Below, piece after piece: positions 16,928 to 25,158 of a DNA stretch of 64,000 nucleotides (the first letter of the stretch is position 1; every line of letters begins with the position of its first letter). This DNA comes from Nocardia fusca NBRC 14340 (GTDB taxonomy: Bacteria > Actinomycetota > Actinomycetes > Mycobacteriales > Mycobacteriaceae). The stretch covers positions 1-64,000 of the forward strand of contig NZ_BDCU01000050.1 in assembly GCF_001618425.1 (NCBI RefSeq), read 5' to 3'. The notes under the pieces were generated by a model. The model did not search any database and had not been told where the DNA came from. It saw only the letters and a list, made by a program, of their open reading frames with translations. Both the position numbers and the translations under genes were made by a program.

Positions 16928-18166
16928 GTGCTGACGCTGCGAGCCGCCGGGCTGCTCGATGTGGATACCGGCGAGATCGTCCGGCCCGGCATACTGCGCG
17001 TCGAGGGTGATCGGATCGTCGGGGTCGGAGGCGTAGGTGCCGGGGTGGCGGTGGGCGAATCCAGCGACGAGATCGTCGAACTGGGCGATCTCGTCCTGCT
17101 GCCGGGGTTGATGGATATGGAGGTCAACCTGCTGATGGGCGGCCGGGGCGAAACCGGCCTGACCTCCTCGGTGCAGGACGATCCGCCGCTGCGCATGTTG
17201 CGCGCGGTGGGCAATGCCCGGCGGACCCTGCGCGCCGGGTTCACCACCGTGCGCAACCTCGGTCTCTTCGTGAAAACCGGCGGCTACCTGCTGGACGTGG
17301 CGCTCGGCAAGGCCATCGACGCGGGCTGGATCGACGGCCCGCGTATCGTGCCCGCCGGGCACGCCATCACCCCGACCGGCGGGCATCTCGACCCGACCAT
17401 GTTCTCCGCGTTCGCGCCGGATGTGCTGAAGCTGACGTTGGAGGAGGGGATAGCCAACGGCGTCGACGAAGTACGCAAGGCGGTCCGGTACCAGATCAAA
17501 CACGGTGCCCAGCTGATCAAGGTCTGTGTGTCCGGCGGGGTGATGTCGCTGACGGGCGCGCCCGGTGCCCAGCACTATTCGACCGAGGAACTGCGGGCGA
17601 TCGTGGACGAGGCGCACCGGCGCGGCCTCCGGGTGGCCGCCCACACCCACGGCGCGGACGCGGTCAAGGAGGCGGTCGGGGCCGGGATCGACTGTATCGA
17701 GCACGGGTTCCTGGTGGACGACGAGGCCATCGACCTCATGGTCCGCGAAGGCACCTACCTGGTGCCGACCACCCGGCTCGCGGACGCCATGGATGTGTCC
17801 AAGGCGGCGCCGGAACTCCAGGCGAAGGCCGCCGAAATGTTCCCCCGGGCCCGCACTTCGGTGAAGGCGGCGTTCGACGCCGGCGTGAAGATCGCGGTCG
17901 GCACCGATGCACCGGCCATCCCGCACGGCCGAAACGCCGACGAATTGGTGGCACTGGTCGAGCGCGGCCTGGATCCGCTGTCGGTGCTGCGCGCGGCCAC
18001 GGTCACCGCGGCCGAACTGATCCAGGTCGACGATCGCGGCCGGTTGGCCGAGGGACTGCTGGCGGATGTGATCGGTGTACCCGGCGATCCGCTGGCCGAT
18101 ATCACCGTCACCCAGCAGGTGCGGTTCGTGATGAAAGGCGGGAAGGTCTATGGCGGCAACCGATGA
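16928..18166 (+). CDS. Amidohydrolase-superfamily protein lacking the HxH metal motif
   Basis: A 412-residue protein of the amidohydrolase/imidazolonepropionase-like fold, from a GTG 1 nt after the previous stop. The fold is clear from LRVEGDRIVGVG, VLLPGLMD (about 56-63), GFTTVRNLG, RVAAHTHG, DCIEHGFLVDDEA, AVGTDAPAIPHG and the C-terminal ADVIGVPGDPLADI. The first-strand motif, normally D-x-H-x-H, reads D63-M-E65-V-N67, so both metal-binding histidines are replaced. The enzyme may use an altered metal site or a different chemistry. It sits between the Rieske pair and an NTF2-like gene. Confidence 0.87.
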   Translation: MLTLRAAGLLDVDTGEIVRPGILRVEGDRIVGVGGVGAGVAVGESSDEIVELGDLVLLPGLMDMEVNLLMGGRGETGLTSSVQDDPPLRMLRAVGNARRTLRAGFTTVRNLGLFVKTGGYLLDVALGKAIDAGWIDGPRIVPAGHAITPTGGHLDPTMFSAFAPDVLKLTLEEGIANGVDEVRKAVRYQIKHGAQLIKVCVSGGVMSLTGAPGAQHYSTEELRAIVDEAHRRGLRVAAHTHGADAVKEAVGAGIDCIEHGFLVDDEAIDLMVREGTYLVPTTRLADAMDVSKAAPELQAKAAEMFPRARTSVKAAFDAGVKIAVGTDAPAIPHGRNADELVALVERGLDPLSVLRAATVTAAELIQVDDRGRLAEGLLADVIGVPGDPLADITVTQQVRFVMKGGKVYGGNR

Positions 18167-18566
18167 CCTGATCGAGATCCAGCAACTACTCGCCCGCTAC
18201 GCGGTGACCATCACCAAGGGTGATATCGACGGTCTGATCGGCGTGTTCACCCCCGACGGCACCTACAGCGCGTTCGGCGACACCTACACCCTCGACGTGT
18301 TCCCCGAACTCGTGGACGCCGCCCCCAAGGGCCTGTTCCTCACCGGCACCCCACTGATCGAACTCGACGGCGATACCGGTACCGGGACCCAGCCGCTGTG
18401 CTTCGTGGAGCATTCCAGACACGATATGCGGATCGGCTACTACAGCGATACCTATCTGCGCACCGAGCAGGGCTGGCGGTTGCGGACCCGCGCCATGACC
18501 TTCATCCGGCGCAGCGGCATCCACGATTCCGGTATCCCGCACGCCTTCGAGCGGCCGGCGGTATGA
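18150..18566 (+). CDS. NTF2/SnoaL-like protein
   Basis: A 138-residue single-domain protein of the NTF2-like fold (cone-shaped beta-sheet). Typical features are the N-terminal helix IEIQQLLARYAVTITKGDID, LIGVFTPDGTYSAFG and a C-terminal TYLRTEQGWRLRTRAMTF. Members act as isomerases, dehydratases or hydrolases on polycyclic and terpenoid molecules; this one cannot be assigned. The start overlaps the amidohydrolase gene by 17 nt and the stop overlaps the next start by 4 nt. Confidence 0.85.
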   Translation: MAATDDLIEIQQLLARYAVTITKGDIDGLIGVFTPDGTYSAFGDTYTLDVFPELVDAAPKGLFLTGTPLIELDGDTGTGTQPLCFVEHSRHDMRIGYYSDTYLRTEQGWRLRTRAMTFIRRSGIHDSGIPHAFERPAV

Positions 18567-19726
18567 GCGAGTCAGGCCCGGAGGCGGAAGCGAAGCGTAA
18601 CCACGCAGGGCCCTCGCGCATACCCGATGGACACAGCTTGAAAGTCGAGGAGTTCCGGTCGGGTTTGCGCGCCTGGCTGGACGAGCACGACCTCTCCGCC
18701 GGACCGGAGCCCGGTTTCGACGCCCAGGTCGCGCAGCTGGCCCGGGTCCGGCGGGCGCTCTACGACGGCGGCTGGATGCGGTACGGCTGGCCGGAGAGCG
18801 TCGGCGGCCTCGGCGGCGAACCGCTGCTGCGGGCGGTGCTCGGTGAGGAGGTCGCCACCCGCGGCCTGGCCGAACCGGGTATCTACTCCATGGTCGAGGT
18901 GCTCGCCCCCACCATGATCTCCTATGCCCGGCCCGAACTGGCCGCGCGGATGGTGCCCCGGCTCCTCGACGGCAGCGAACAGTGGTGCCAGGGCTTCTCC
19001 GAACCGGGTTCGGGCTCCGATCTGGCCTCTCTGCGCACCCGGGCCGACCGGCGGGGGACGGACTGGGTGATCAACGGCCAGAAAGTGTGGACCAGCCTCG
19101 CGCAGTTCGCCGCCCGCTGTGTCCTGCTGACCCGCACCGGCCCGGGACACGACGGCATCACCGCGTTCTTCGTCGATATGGACACGCCGGGGATCACCGT
19201 ACGACCGCTGCGCACCATGCACGGCGTCGACGAATTCGCCGAGGTGTACTTCGACGAGGTGGTGGTGGGCGCCGAGCGGATGCTCGGCCGGCCCGGCGAC
19301 GGTTGGCGGGTCGCCATGGATCTGCTGCCGTACGAGCGCTCCACTTGCTTCTGGCATCGCATCGCCCACCTGTTCACCCGGCTCGACCGGGTCCTGGATC
19401 AGACCGCCGCCGGTGACGACGCCGATCTCGGCGCCGCCTACCTGGCGCTGCACACCGTGCGCAGCCGGTCCCGGGCCACCCAGCGGCGGCTGGCCGGCGG
19501 TGCCGCGCTGGGACCCGACACCTCCATCGACAAGGTGCTGCTGGCGACCGCGGAGCAGCAACTGTTCGATACCGCGCGCGACCTGCTCCCGGGTGTCGTC
19601 GAACTCGACGAGACCGAATGGCGCTCGGAATTCCTGTATTCGCGCGCGGCGACCATCTACGGCGGCACCGCCGAGATCCAGCGCAACATCATCGCCCGCC
19701 GCCTGCTCGACCTGGGGAAGGAGTGA
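18563..19726 (+). CDS. Acyl-CoA dehydrogenase, alpha-type subunit of a pair
   Basis: A 387-residue FadE protein whose ATG overlaps the NTF2-like stop (ATGA). About 25 charged residues precede the fold, which begins at KVEEFRSGLRAWLDEH. FAD-site residues are in CQGFSEPGSGSDLASL and WTSLAQFA, and the C-terminus is TIYGGTAEIQRNIIARRLL. It is followed by a second, shorter dehydrogenase gene. Such adjacent pairs form alpha2-beta2 heterotetramers in mycobacterial steroid side-chain oxidation, which suggests a bulky substrate. Confidence 0.9.
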   Translation: MSESGPEAEAKRNHAGPSRIPDGHSLKVEEFRSGLRAWLDEHDLSAGPEPGFDAQVAQLARVRRALYDGGWMRYGWPESVGGLGGEPLLRAVLGEEVATRGLAEPGIYSMVEVLAPTMISYARPELAARMVPRLLDGSEQWCQGFSEPGSGSDLASLRTRADRRGTDWVINGQKVWTSLAQFAARCVLLTRTGPGHDGITAFFVDMDTPGITVRPLRTMHGVDEFAEVYFDEVVVGAERMLGRPGDGWRVAMDLLPYERSTCFWHRIAHLFTRLDRVLDQTAAGDDADLGAAYLALHTVRSRSRATQRRLAGGAALGPDTSIDKVLLATAEQQLFDTARDLLPGVVELDETEWRSEFLYSRAATIYGGTAEIQRNIIARRLLDLGKE

Positions 19727-19729
19727 GCG

Positions 19730-20605
19730 GTGGACGCCGACGAACAGATTCTGCTCACCGATACGCTCCGCAAGACGATGAGCGCGACCACCGGCGCCGG
19801 CCTGTATCCGGCGCTGTGCGGCCTGGGCTGGCATGACCTGCTCACCGGTCCCGCCGATTCCGCCGAGATCGCCGTCCCCCTGGTCTTCCGGCTACTCGGG
19901 GAGACCGGCACGCACGCCCCGCTGCTCGACGATGTGATCGCGCACGCGGCGGGCCGGCCGCTCGGTGAGCGGACACCGCTACCGTTCACCGGCGGCACCT
20001 GGGTGCGCTGGGCCGATGAACGACCCGCGGGCGCACCGAAGCTCGTCGATCCCGAACTGCCGTTGGCACCTGCGAACGACACCACCGGGGCAGCCGCGGC
20101 ACTGCCGGGCGCGGCGACGAACGCAGCCCGCCGGGCACTGGGCTGGTGGCTGGTGGGGTCGGCGCGGGCCATGCTCGAACTGGCCCGCCGGCACGCGCTC
20201 GAGCGGCATCAGTTCGGCAGGCCGGTGGCGGGGTTCCAGGCCGTCCGGCATCGCCTGGCCGAATCCCTGGTGGCCGTCGAGGGCGCGGAGGCCACGCTGG
20301 CGGTATCGCCCGGCGATGCCCACCACCCGGTGCATCCGGACCTGCACCGTCCCCGCCCCGAGGATTCCGAGGCGCTGGCCGCGCTGCTGGCGAAGGCCGC
20401 CGCGGGCCGGGCGGCGTTGCTGACGGCCCGGCATTGCCAGCAGGTGCTGGGCGGTATCGGCTTCACCGCGGAGCACGAGTTCCATCGGCACTACAAGCGA
20501 GCTCTGGTCCTCGACGGACTGTTCGGCAGTACCCGGGAACTCACCCGGGAGGCCGGCGCGATTCTCCGCGATCTGGGGTACGCACCGCGGCTGGCGCATC
20601 TGTGA
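19730..20605 (+). CDS. Acyl-CoA dehydrogenase-like beta subunit
   Basis: A 291-residue partner of the preceding dehydrogenase. The N-terminal half is degenerate and lacks the TEPGxGSD FAD-site segment. The C-terminal helical bundle is conserved: RRHALERHQFGRPVAGFQAV, a stretch of alanine-rich helices, and HCQQVLGGIGFTAEHEFHRH. This pattern fits the second subunit of heteromeric actinobacterial acyl-CoA dehydrogenases. The start is a GTG with AAGGAG upstream, 3 nt after the alpha stop. It ends the operon before a strong hairpin. Confidence 0.87.
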   Translation: MDADEQILLTDTLRKTMSATTGAGLYPALCGLGWHDLLTGPADSAEIAVPLVFRLLGETGTHAPLLDDVIAHAAGRPLGERTPLPFTGGTWVRWADERPAGAPKLVDPELPLAPANDTTGAAAALPGAATNAARRALGWWLVGSARAMLELARRHALERHQFGRPVAGFQAVRHRLAESLVAVEGAEATLAVSPGDAHHPVHPDLHRPRPEDSEALAALLAKAAAGRAALLTARHCQQVLGGIGFTAEHEFHRHYKRALVLDGLFGSTRELTREAGAILRDLGYAPRLAHL

Positions 20606-20615
20606 ATCGCCGTTT

Positions 20616-20639
20616 CGCCCTGGTCGGCGCACCAGGGCG
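20616..20639. terminator. 9-bp-stem hairpin between convergent genes
   Basis: CGCCCTGGT (20616-20624) pairs perfectly with ACCAGGGCG (20631-20639) around a 6-nt loop. It lies 11 nt after the stop of the dehydrogenase pair and 66 nt before the stop of the opposing lipoprotein gene. There is no long T-run, as is usual in actinobacteria, so it could serve both directions. Confidence 0.65.
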
Positions 20640-20704
20640 GTGGCTCGGCGGCCCGGTTCGACGACGCCCGTACGGGGGTTCCGGCTACCGGGTCGCCGGT
20701 GGGT

Positions 20705-21244
20705 TCAGGCGCAGGCCTGCGATACTCCCCCGGAGATCGCGACCAGGCCGCACATGGTGGTGGCCGCTATCTTCCAGCCGTCCGCCTCGCGGACCGCGTG
20801 GCCGACCTGTCCGTCCACCACCGGACTTCCGGAAATACTGAGGGTGAAACGTAATTCGGCTTTTCCGGGCTGGGCCGGTACCACATCGGTGATCTCCACC
20901 GTGGTGAGTGCCGTGCGGATATGATTCGCCATTCCCGAGATCTCGGTTTCGAAATCCGCACCGCGCTCCACCAGAGCGATACGGTCGGCGGTGGAGGTGG
21001 CCGGGGCGAAGAATGTCGTGTAGGCGCCCACTATTGCGGCATTCGCGGCGGCCGGCGAATCGGCCACCGCGACACCGGCATCGGCTGCCGTCGCCGACTT
21101 CTCGCCCGCTCCGGGAGTTTCCGCGGCGGGTAGCACATAACAGTTGTCCGGGCCGAGAAAATTGCCGCAGCCGGTGGCCGCGGTCAGGGCGAGCGCGATC
21201 CCGCCCGCGGCAGCAATACGCGCTACCCGGTGTCTTCGTGACAT
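20705..21244 (-). CDS. Mtb12-like lipoprotein
   Basis: A 179-residue exported lipoprotein. The start MSRRHRVARIAAAGG leads into a lipobox LTAATGC; a longer frame adds nine residues of poor signal character. The mature domain (IVGAYTTFFAPATSTADRIA, a threonine/valine-rich strand, then ADGWKIAATTMCGLVA) resembles the C-terminal domain of the mycobacterial low-molecular-weight antigen Mtb12. The gene at 21657 is a paralogue with the same plan. Function is unknown; its place inside the catabolic island suggests an envelope role in substrate handling, which is inference. Confidence 0.75.
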   Translation of the reverse strand: MSRRHRVARIAAAGGIALALTAATGCGNFLGPDNCYVLPAAETPGAGEKSATAADAGVAVADSPAAANAAIVGAYTTFFAPATSTADRIALVERGADFETEISGMANHIRTALTTVEITDVVPAQPGKAELRFTLSISGSPVVDGQVGHAVREADGWKIAATTMCGLVAISGGVSQACA

Positions 21245-21656
21245 CGATTCGTCTTTCTGCAGAGTGATCAAGCGCAGCTCCGGAAAACGTGGTTCGCCGC
21301 AGATGCCGCGGCGAGCTTAGCTCGGGACACCCTGGGGTACGGCGGAATTCGGAGCATTTGAACGGAGAGAAATCCGGTAAACAACCGCCGCGTCGGCCGC
21401 CGACCCGGGGCATGCGGGACCATCGTCGACCCCCGACCCCGACGTGACTTCTTCTCGGCCCCCACAACCCCCGCCACCCGCCGCGCCTTCGGCACTCCAG
21501 AGACACCCCGACCGACCACAGCGGGCCCGGGCGGCGTACCGATACCGCGCAATCGATACACGGCACCCGAGCCCGGTGAAGCGCCCACCGCGCGGTATCA
21601 CCGTCATCGGGAGGGAGATTCCGATGACGGACACAGCGACTCCCGGCGAGCGACGA
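21245..21656. other. 412-nt gap between two lipoprotein genes
   Basis: No gene is supported here. The stretch carries the upstream region of the lipoprotein at 21244, and the end is close to the stop of the paralogue at 21657. A plus-strand ATG at 21624 has a good ribosome site (GGGAGGGAG) but its frame runs antisense through the next lipoprotein gene. Confidence 0.6.
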
Positions 21657-22166
21657 TCAGCTACACGCCGGATTCGGCTCGCCGCTGCCCTGAACGGCCA
21701 GCAGCGAACAGAACGTCATCGCCGCGACCTTCCAGGTATCGCCCTCCTCGATCGCCTGCCCGGACTGGTCCGGCAACACCGGGTTTCCGCCCAGCAGCAG
21801 GGTGTAGGTGACATCCGCGGTCTTGTCGTCGACGAGCTGTACCGCCGAGACGGTCACACTCGTTCCGGAGGCCCGGGGGTCGGCGGCCATACCCGCGAGC
21901 ATCGGCGCGAACGCGTCACCCTTCTCGACGAGCCCCGCCCGCGTGGCGGCCGGCGCCTTCCCGTCGAAGAAGGTGACGAACGCGTCGGTGATCTCCTTCT
22001 GGACCTCCGGTGAAGCCGAGGCGGGCGCGGCCGAACCGGCGGCGGCCGGGGCCGAGGTGGTGGCGGCGGCATCGTCGGTGGAATCACCGCAGCCCATGAC
22101 GGCCGTGGCCGCCAGTGCCATCAGGCCGATGAGCGCGGCACTACGCCGGGTTCTACTGGAACGCAT
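21657..22166 (-). CDS. Mtb12-like lipoprotein, paralogue of the preceding gene
   Basis: A 169-residue lipoprotein. The ATG at 22166 has AAAGG upstream and gives a signal peptide with lipobox TAVMGC, then an Ala/Ser/Pro-rich linker. The globular part (ITDAFVTFFDGKAPAATRAG, LVEKGDAFAPMLAGMA, GDTWKVAAMTFCSLLAVQG) matches the Mtb12 C-terminal fold and aligns with the protein at 20705, including a conserved cysteine pair near the end. The two probably arose by tandem duplication. Function unknown. Confidence 0.78.
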   Translation of the reverse strand: MRSSRTRRSAALIGLMALAATAVMGCGDSTDDAAATTSAPAAAGSAAPASASPEVQKEITDAFVTFFDGKAPAATRAGLVEKGDAFAPMLAGMAADPRASGTSVTVSAVQLVDDKTADVTYTLLLGGNPVLPDQSGQAIEEGDTWKVAAMTFCSLLAVQGSGEPNPACS

Positions 22167-22361
22167 GGCGGAAACCTTTCCGATGAACACGTCGATTCGT
22201 TGTCCATCAGGGAAATTCGGAAACAGGGTTCCGGGCTGTCGTAATCGGTTACGCTACCCGTGTCGAAGAATCCCTGACCGCCGGTTTCCTTTTCGGTGAT
22301 CACTTCCCGATATCGGGGGATCGATACCGCGGCGAACGGTTCGATCCCCCGAGTGGCAGAT

Positions 22362-23150
22362 CTACTCGATATTCGATTTCATCTGTTCGAGGTCGACCAG
22401 AATCGGATAGCCGCTCACACTCAGCGCGTTTCCGTGTCCGGTGGAATGGATATCGAAAACCGATTGCACCGCCGCGTAGAAACCCTGGACGTCCAGTGTC
22501 TGGTTGACCGCCCGTTTCGCCTGGCGCAATCCGAACGGCGGCATCTTCGCGATCCGGGCCGCCAGCTCCGCGGTTTTGGCCGGTAGTTCCGCCAGCGGGA
22601 CCACCGTGTTCACCATGCCGGTCTGCGCGGCCTCCTGCGCGGTCACCGCGCGGCCGGTGAACAGGATCTCCTTGGCCTTGCGTGGCCCGAGTTCCCAGGT
22701 GTGCCCGTGATACTCGACGCCGCCGATTCCCATCATCGCCACCGGATCGGAGAAGAGCGCGTTGTCGGCGGCGATGATGAGATCACACGGCCAGCACAGC
22801 ATCAGCCCGCCCGCGATACACCGGCCCTGGACCGCCGCGATCGACGGTTTGGGCACATTGCGCCACCGCAGCGTGTACTCCAGGTACCGCCGGCTCTCGG
22901 TCTGATAGATCCAGTCGAGGGTGATCTTCTCCGGTTTCGGCCAGCTGTCGTCCTTGAGATCGTGGCCGGCCGAGAAATGCTTACCGGCAGCGTTCAGGAC
23001 GATGACCACCACATCGTCGTCGGTGGCCGCCCGCGTCCAGGCGGCATCGAGTTCGTCGAGCAGCGCCGAGTTCTGGGCATTGGCGGCCTCGGGCCGGTTC
23101 AGCGTGATCGTCGCGATCTTGTCGGCGACCTCGTAGTCGATATACGACAA
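22362..23150 (-). CDS. Enoyl-CoA hydratase/isomerase family protein
   Basis: A 262-residue crotonase. The TTG start at 23150 has GAGGAG upstream; the much longer open frame before it is low-complexity antisense-like sequence. Oxyanion-hole segments are AAGKHFSAGHDLKDD (about 60-74) and GRCIAGGLMLCWPCDLIIAA. The large insertion around DSWPKPEKITLDWIYQTESR is typical of a mycobacterial EchA subgroup. It lies 124 nt after the dehydrogenase at 23275 on the same strand and is probably co-transcribed. Confidence 0.88.
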   Translation of the reverse strand: MSYIDYEVADKIATITLNRPEAANAQNSALLDELDAAWTRAATDDDVVVIVLNAAGKHFSAGHDLKDDSWPKPEKITLDWIYQTESRRYLEYTLRWRNVPKPSIAAVQGRCIAGGLMLCWPCDLIIAADNALFSDPVAMMGIGGVEYHGHTWELGPRKAKEILFTGRAVTAQEAAQTGMVNTVVPLAELPAKTAELAARIAKMPPFGLRQAKRAVNQTLDVQGFYAAVQSVFDIHSTGHGNALSVSGYPILVDLEQMKSNIE

Positions 23151-23274
23151 AGCAGTACTCCTCGGTTCCGGGTGCGCCGGGCACGGGCCCGGCGCGGGTC
23201 TTCCGCTTACTGCGCCGCTCGCGGCCGCCGGAACGCCCGGTCGCCGCGGGGACGCGATCCCATGGCGTCGCCGA

Positions 23275-24270
23275 TCATCGTGCGGCGAGGTATTCCGCGG
23301 CGACCACCGCGCGATGCCGCGCCGCCCCGCCGAACAGCAGCTCACCGGCCTTGGCCCGCTTGATCGCGAACTGCAGATCGTTTTCCCAGGTGAAACCCAT
23401 GGCCCCGAACAACTGCACCCCGTGGCGGAACACCGTCGACTGGCATTCACCCGCCGCCGCTTTGGCCATCGCGGCCGCCAGCCTGCGCCGCGGATCGTCC
23501 CCGGCCAGGCACAGCGCCGCGAAATACGCGAGTGCCCTGGCTCGTTCGATGGCCAGATGCATATCGGCCGCCTTGTGCTGGACCGCCTGGAACGCGCCGA
23601 TGGCGGTATCGAACTGATGCCGGGTGCGGATGTGCTCGAGCACCATGTCGAGGACCCGCTGGCAAGCGCCCACCGTGGTCAGCGCCAGACCCGTCAGCGC
23701 CACCTGGCGGGCGCGTTCGGGATCGGCGGCGGTACGGTCGCCGTCGGTGACCCGTACCGCGTCGAAGGTGACCTCGGCCAGATGCAGCACCGGATCGAAC
23801 GCGGCGGTCCGCCGGGCGGTGACGGCATGCGCGGGGACCACGAACACACCGGCTTCGGTGACCACCGCGAGACGATCGCAGCGGTCGCCGTCCAGGACCG
23901 GAGCGGCGCTGCCGTCGAGCAACCAGCCGTCGCCGTCGCGGGTCGCGGTGATCCCCTCGAACACCGCGGCGCCGATGCCATCGGCGGTGGCCGAATCCCC
24001 GGCCAGCGGCGCGAACTGGGTCATGGTGGCGAGATAGGGTGTGGGATCGGTCGCCCGGCCCAGCCCTTCGAGCACGATACCGAGTTCCACGGTCGCTTCC
24101 GGTTCCACGAGTTCGGTCCAGCCGAGTTCGACGTAGGTCTTCCACAGCCGGCCCGGATCCGCACCGGCGTCCACGATTTCCCGGATCACCGCGGGTGGGC
24201 ACTCCTTCGCGGTGACTTCCCGGACCGTATCGCGTAGCAGCCGTTGATCGGCATCGAACTCGAAGAGCAT
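23275..24270 (-). CDS. Acyl-CoA dehydrogenase (short, beta-type)
   Basis: A 331-residue acyl-CoA dehydrogenase-like protein. The ATG at 24270 has AGGAGG upstream; the open frame continues through operator B but that is not coding. The N-terminal FEFDADQRLLRDTVREVTAK and the C-terminal IRTRHQFDTAIGAFQAVQHK and QLFGAMGFTWENDLQF are clear. The mid-region FAD motif is degenerate, resembling beta subunits such as FadE29/FadE27. No alpha partner is adjacent, so it may pair with a dehydrogenase encoded elsewhere in the island. Confidence 0.87.
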   Translation of the reverse strand: MLFEFDADQRLLRDTVREVTAKECPPAVIREIVDAGADPGRLWKTYVELGWTELVEPEATVELGIVLEGLGRATDPTPYLATMTQFAPLAGDSATADGIGAAVFEGITATRDGDGWLLDGSAAPVLDGDRCDRLAVVTEAGVFVVPAHAVTARRTAAFDPVLHLAEVTFDAVRVTDGDRTAADPERARQVALTGLALTTVGACQRVLDMVLEHIRTRHQFDTAIGAFQAVQHKAADMHLAIERARALAYFAALCLAGDDPRRRLAAAMAKAAAGECQSTVFRHGVQLFGAMGFTWENDLQFAIKRAKAGELLFGGAARHRAVVAAEYLAAR

Positions 24271-24308
24271 CCGGGCTGCCTCCTGTGGCGGGGTTGCGTT
24301 ACATTCAG

Positions 24309-24323
24309 GAGAATAGCATTCTC
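24309..24323. promoter_or_regulatory. Operator B: GAGAATAGCATTCTC
   Basis: The same palindrome as operator A, placed between the divergent dehydrogenase gene (start 24270) and the tetR gene (24454). It is positioned to control the leftward promoter and possibly tetR itself. Confidence 0.72.
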
Positions 24324-24359
24324 TTGAGATGAAATTAATAGTCTCCTCAGTGGTGCGAA

Positions 24360-24403
24360 CATGGGACGTGCCTGCCCAGACATGGGACGTTCTCCGGTAC
24401 AGT
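24360..24403 (+). promoter_or_regulatory. tetR promoter with a direct repeat
   Basis: CATGGGACGT occurs at 24360-24369 and again at 24381-24390, exactly 21 bp (two helical turns) apart. TACAGT at 24398-24403 is a plausible -10 box; seven bases later comes the ATG at 24410, so the transcript may be leaderless. No good -35 box is visible, which would fit a promoter depending on a protein bound at the repeats. Confidence 0.4.
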
Positions 24404-24409
24404 GCACTC

Positions 24410-24457
24410 ATGTTCTCCACAGATGGGATCGATGGGATCGGACGGGCCATCCGGTGA
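24410..24457 (+). CDS. Putative 15-aa leader peptide of tetR
   Basis: ATG at 24410 opens a frame encoding MFSTDGIDGIGRAIR, ending in a TGA at 24455-24457 that overlaps the proposed tetR GTG at 24454 (GTGA). The DGI repeat comes from a tandem GATGGGATC at 24422-24439. The ATG coincides with the predicted transcription start, so it could be translated leaderlessly and couple translation into tetR. Alternatively it is chance and tetR starts further upstream in its own frame. Confidence 0.35.
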   Translation: MFSTDGIDGIGRAIR

Positions 24458-25110
24458 CCAGCCCGAGCGAAGAACCGGCCTGGAAGCAGCGCGCCGTCGA
24501 GCGCTCGATCCGCACCGCGAAGCTACGCGCGGAACAGCGGGTCCAGCGTTTCCTCGATGCCGCCCAGGCGATCATCACCGAAAAGGGCACCACCGATTTC
24601 ACCGTCCAGGAGGTCGTGGATCGGTCGAAACAGTCCCTGCGCAGCTTCTACCTGCAGTTCGACGGTAAGCACGAACTGCTGCTGGCCCTGTTCGAGGACG
24701 CCCTGAGCCGGACCGCCGAACAGATCCGCGCGGCCGCGGCGGGTAAGGACAACGCCCTGGAACGGCTACAACTGGCCGTGGAACTCCTCTACGAACTGTG
24801 CCGCCCGGATCCGACCGCGCAGCGCCCGCTGTTCACCGATTTCGCGCCACAACTGCTGGTCAGCCACCCGGCCCAGGTCAAGGTCGCGCACACTCCACTG
24901 CTGGCGCTGTTCACCGAACTCATGATCGACGCCGACAAGGCCGGACTGCTGCGCAGCGAGGTCAACCCGCGGCGGATGGCGGCCATGGTGATGCAGACGG
25001 TCATGTTCACCGCGCAGTCCAACGGCGGTATCGACGACGAGACCGCGAATCCCATCTCCGCCGAGGAGATCTGGGAATTCTGCGCCCGGGGCTTCGCGCA
25101 CGCCGACTGA
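24454..25110 (+). CDS. TetR-family transcriptional regulator (candidate master regulator)
   Basis: A 218-residue TetR protein from the GTG at 24454; upstream in-frame ATGs exist but precede low-complexity residues. The DNA-binding domain spans about residues 25-75: RVQRFLDAAQAIITEKGTTD, FTVQEVVDRSKQSLRSFYLQ, then FDGKHELLLALFE. The C-terminal ligand domain ends with ISAEEIWEFCARGFAHAD. KstR-type regulators of lipid catabolism have this layout and usually respond to acyl-CoA intermediates. Matching palindromes flank the gene on both sides (24309 and 25113), making it the best candidate for the protein that binds all five operators. Confidence 0.88.
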   Translation: MTSPSEEPAWKQRAVERSIRTAKLRAEQRVQRFLDAAQAIITEKGTTDFTVQEVVDRSKQSLRSFYLQFDGKHELLLALFEDALSRTAEQIRAAAAGKDNALERLQLAVELLYELCRPDPTAQRPLFTDFAPQLLVSHPAQVKVAHTPLLALFTELMIDADKAGLLRSEVNPRRMAAMVMQTVMFTAQSNGGIDDETANPISAEEIWEFCARGFAHAD

Positions 25111-25112
25111 GC

Positions 25113-25127
25113 GAGAATAACGTTCTC
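25113..25127. promoter_or_regulatory. Operator C: GAGAATAACGTTCTC, with tesB promoter
   Basis: The weakest of the five palindromes, 3 nt after the tetR stop and 31 nt before the thioesterase ATG. A TACACT at 25147-25152 is a plausible -10 box, seven bases before that ATG, and no ribosome site precedes the ATG. The transcript may thus be leaderless, with the operator overlapping the -35 region. A second inverted repeat TTCTCT/AGAGAA lies at 25123-25139. Confidence 0.6.
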
Positions 25128-25158
25128 TAATTCAGAGAAACAGGCTTACACTCGGTGT

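Noticed and set aside
21624..22013. Plus-strand ATG with a strong ribosome site (GGGAGGGAG)
   Set aside because: The frame runs antisense through the lipoprotein at 21657, which has a signal peptide and family resemblance; the product has no recognisable feature.
23151..23450. N-terminal extension of the hydratase at 22362
   Set aside because: Low-complexity Ser/Arg/Pro residues overlap the neighbouring dehydrogenase gene; the TTG at 23150 has a good ribosome site.
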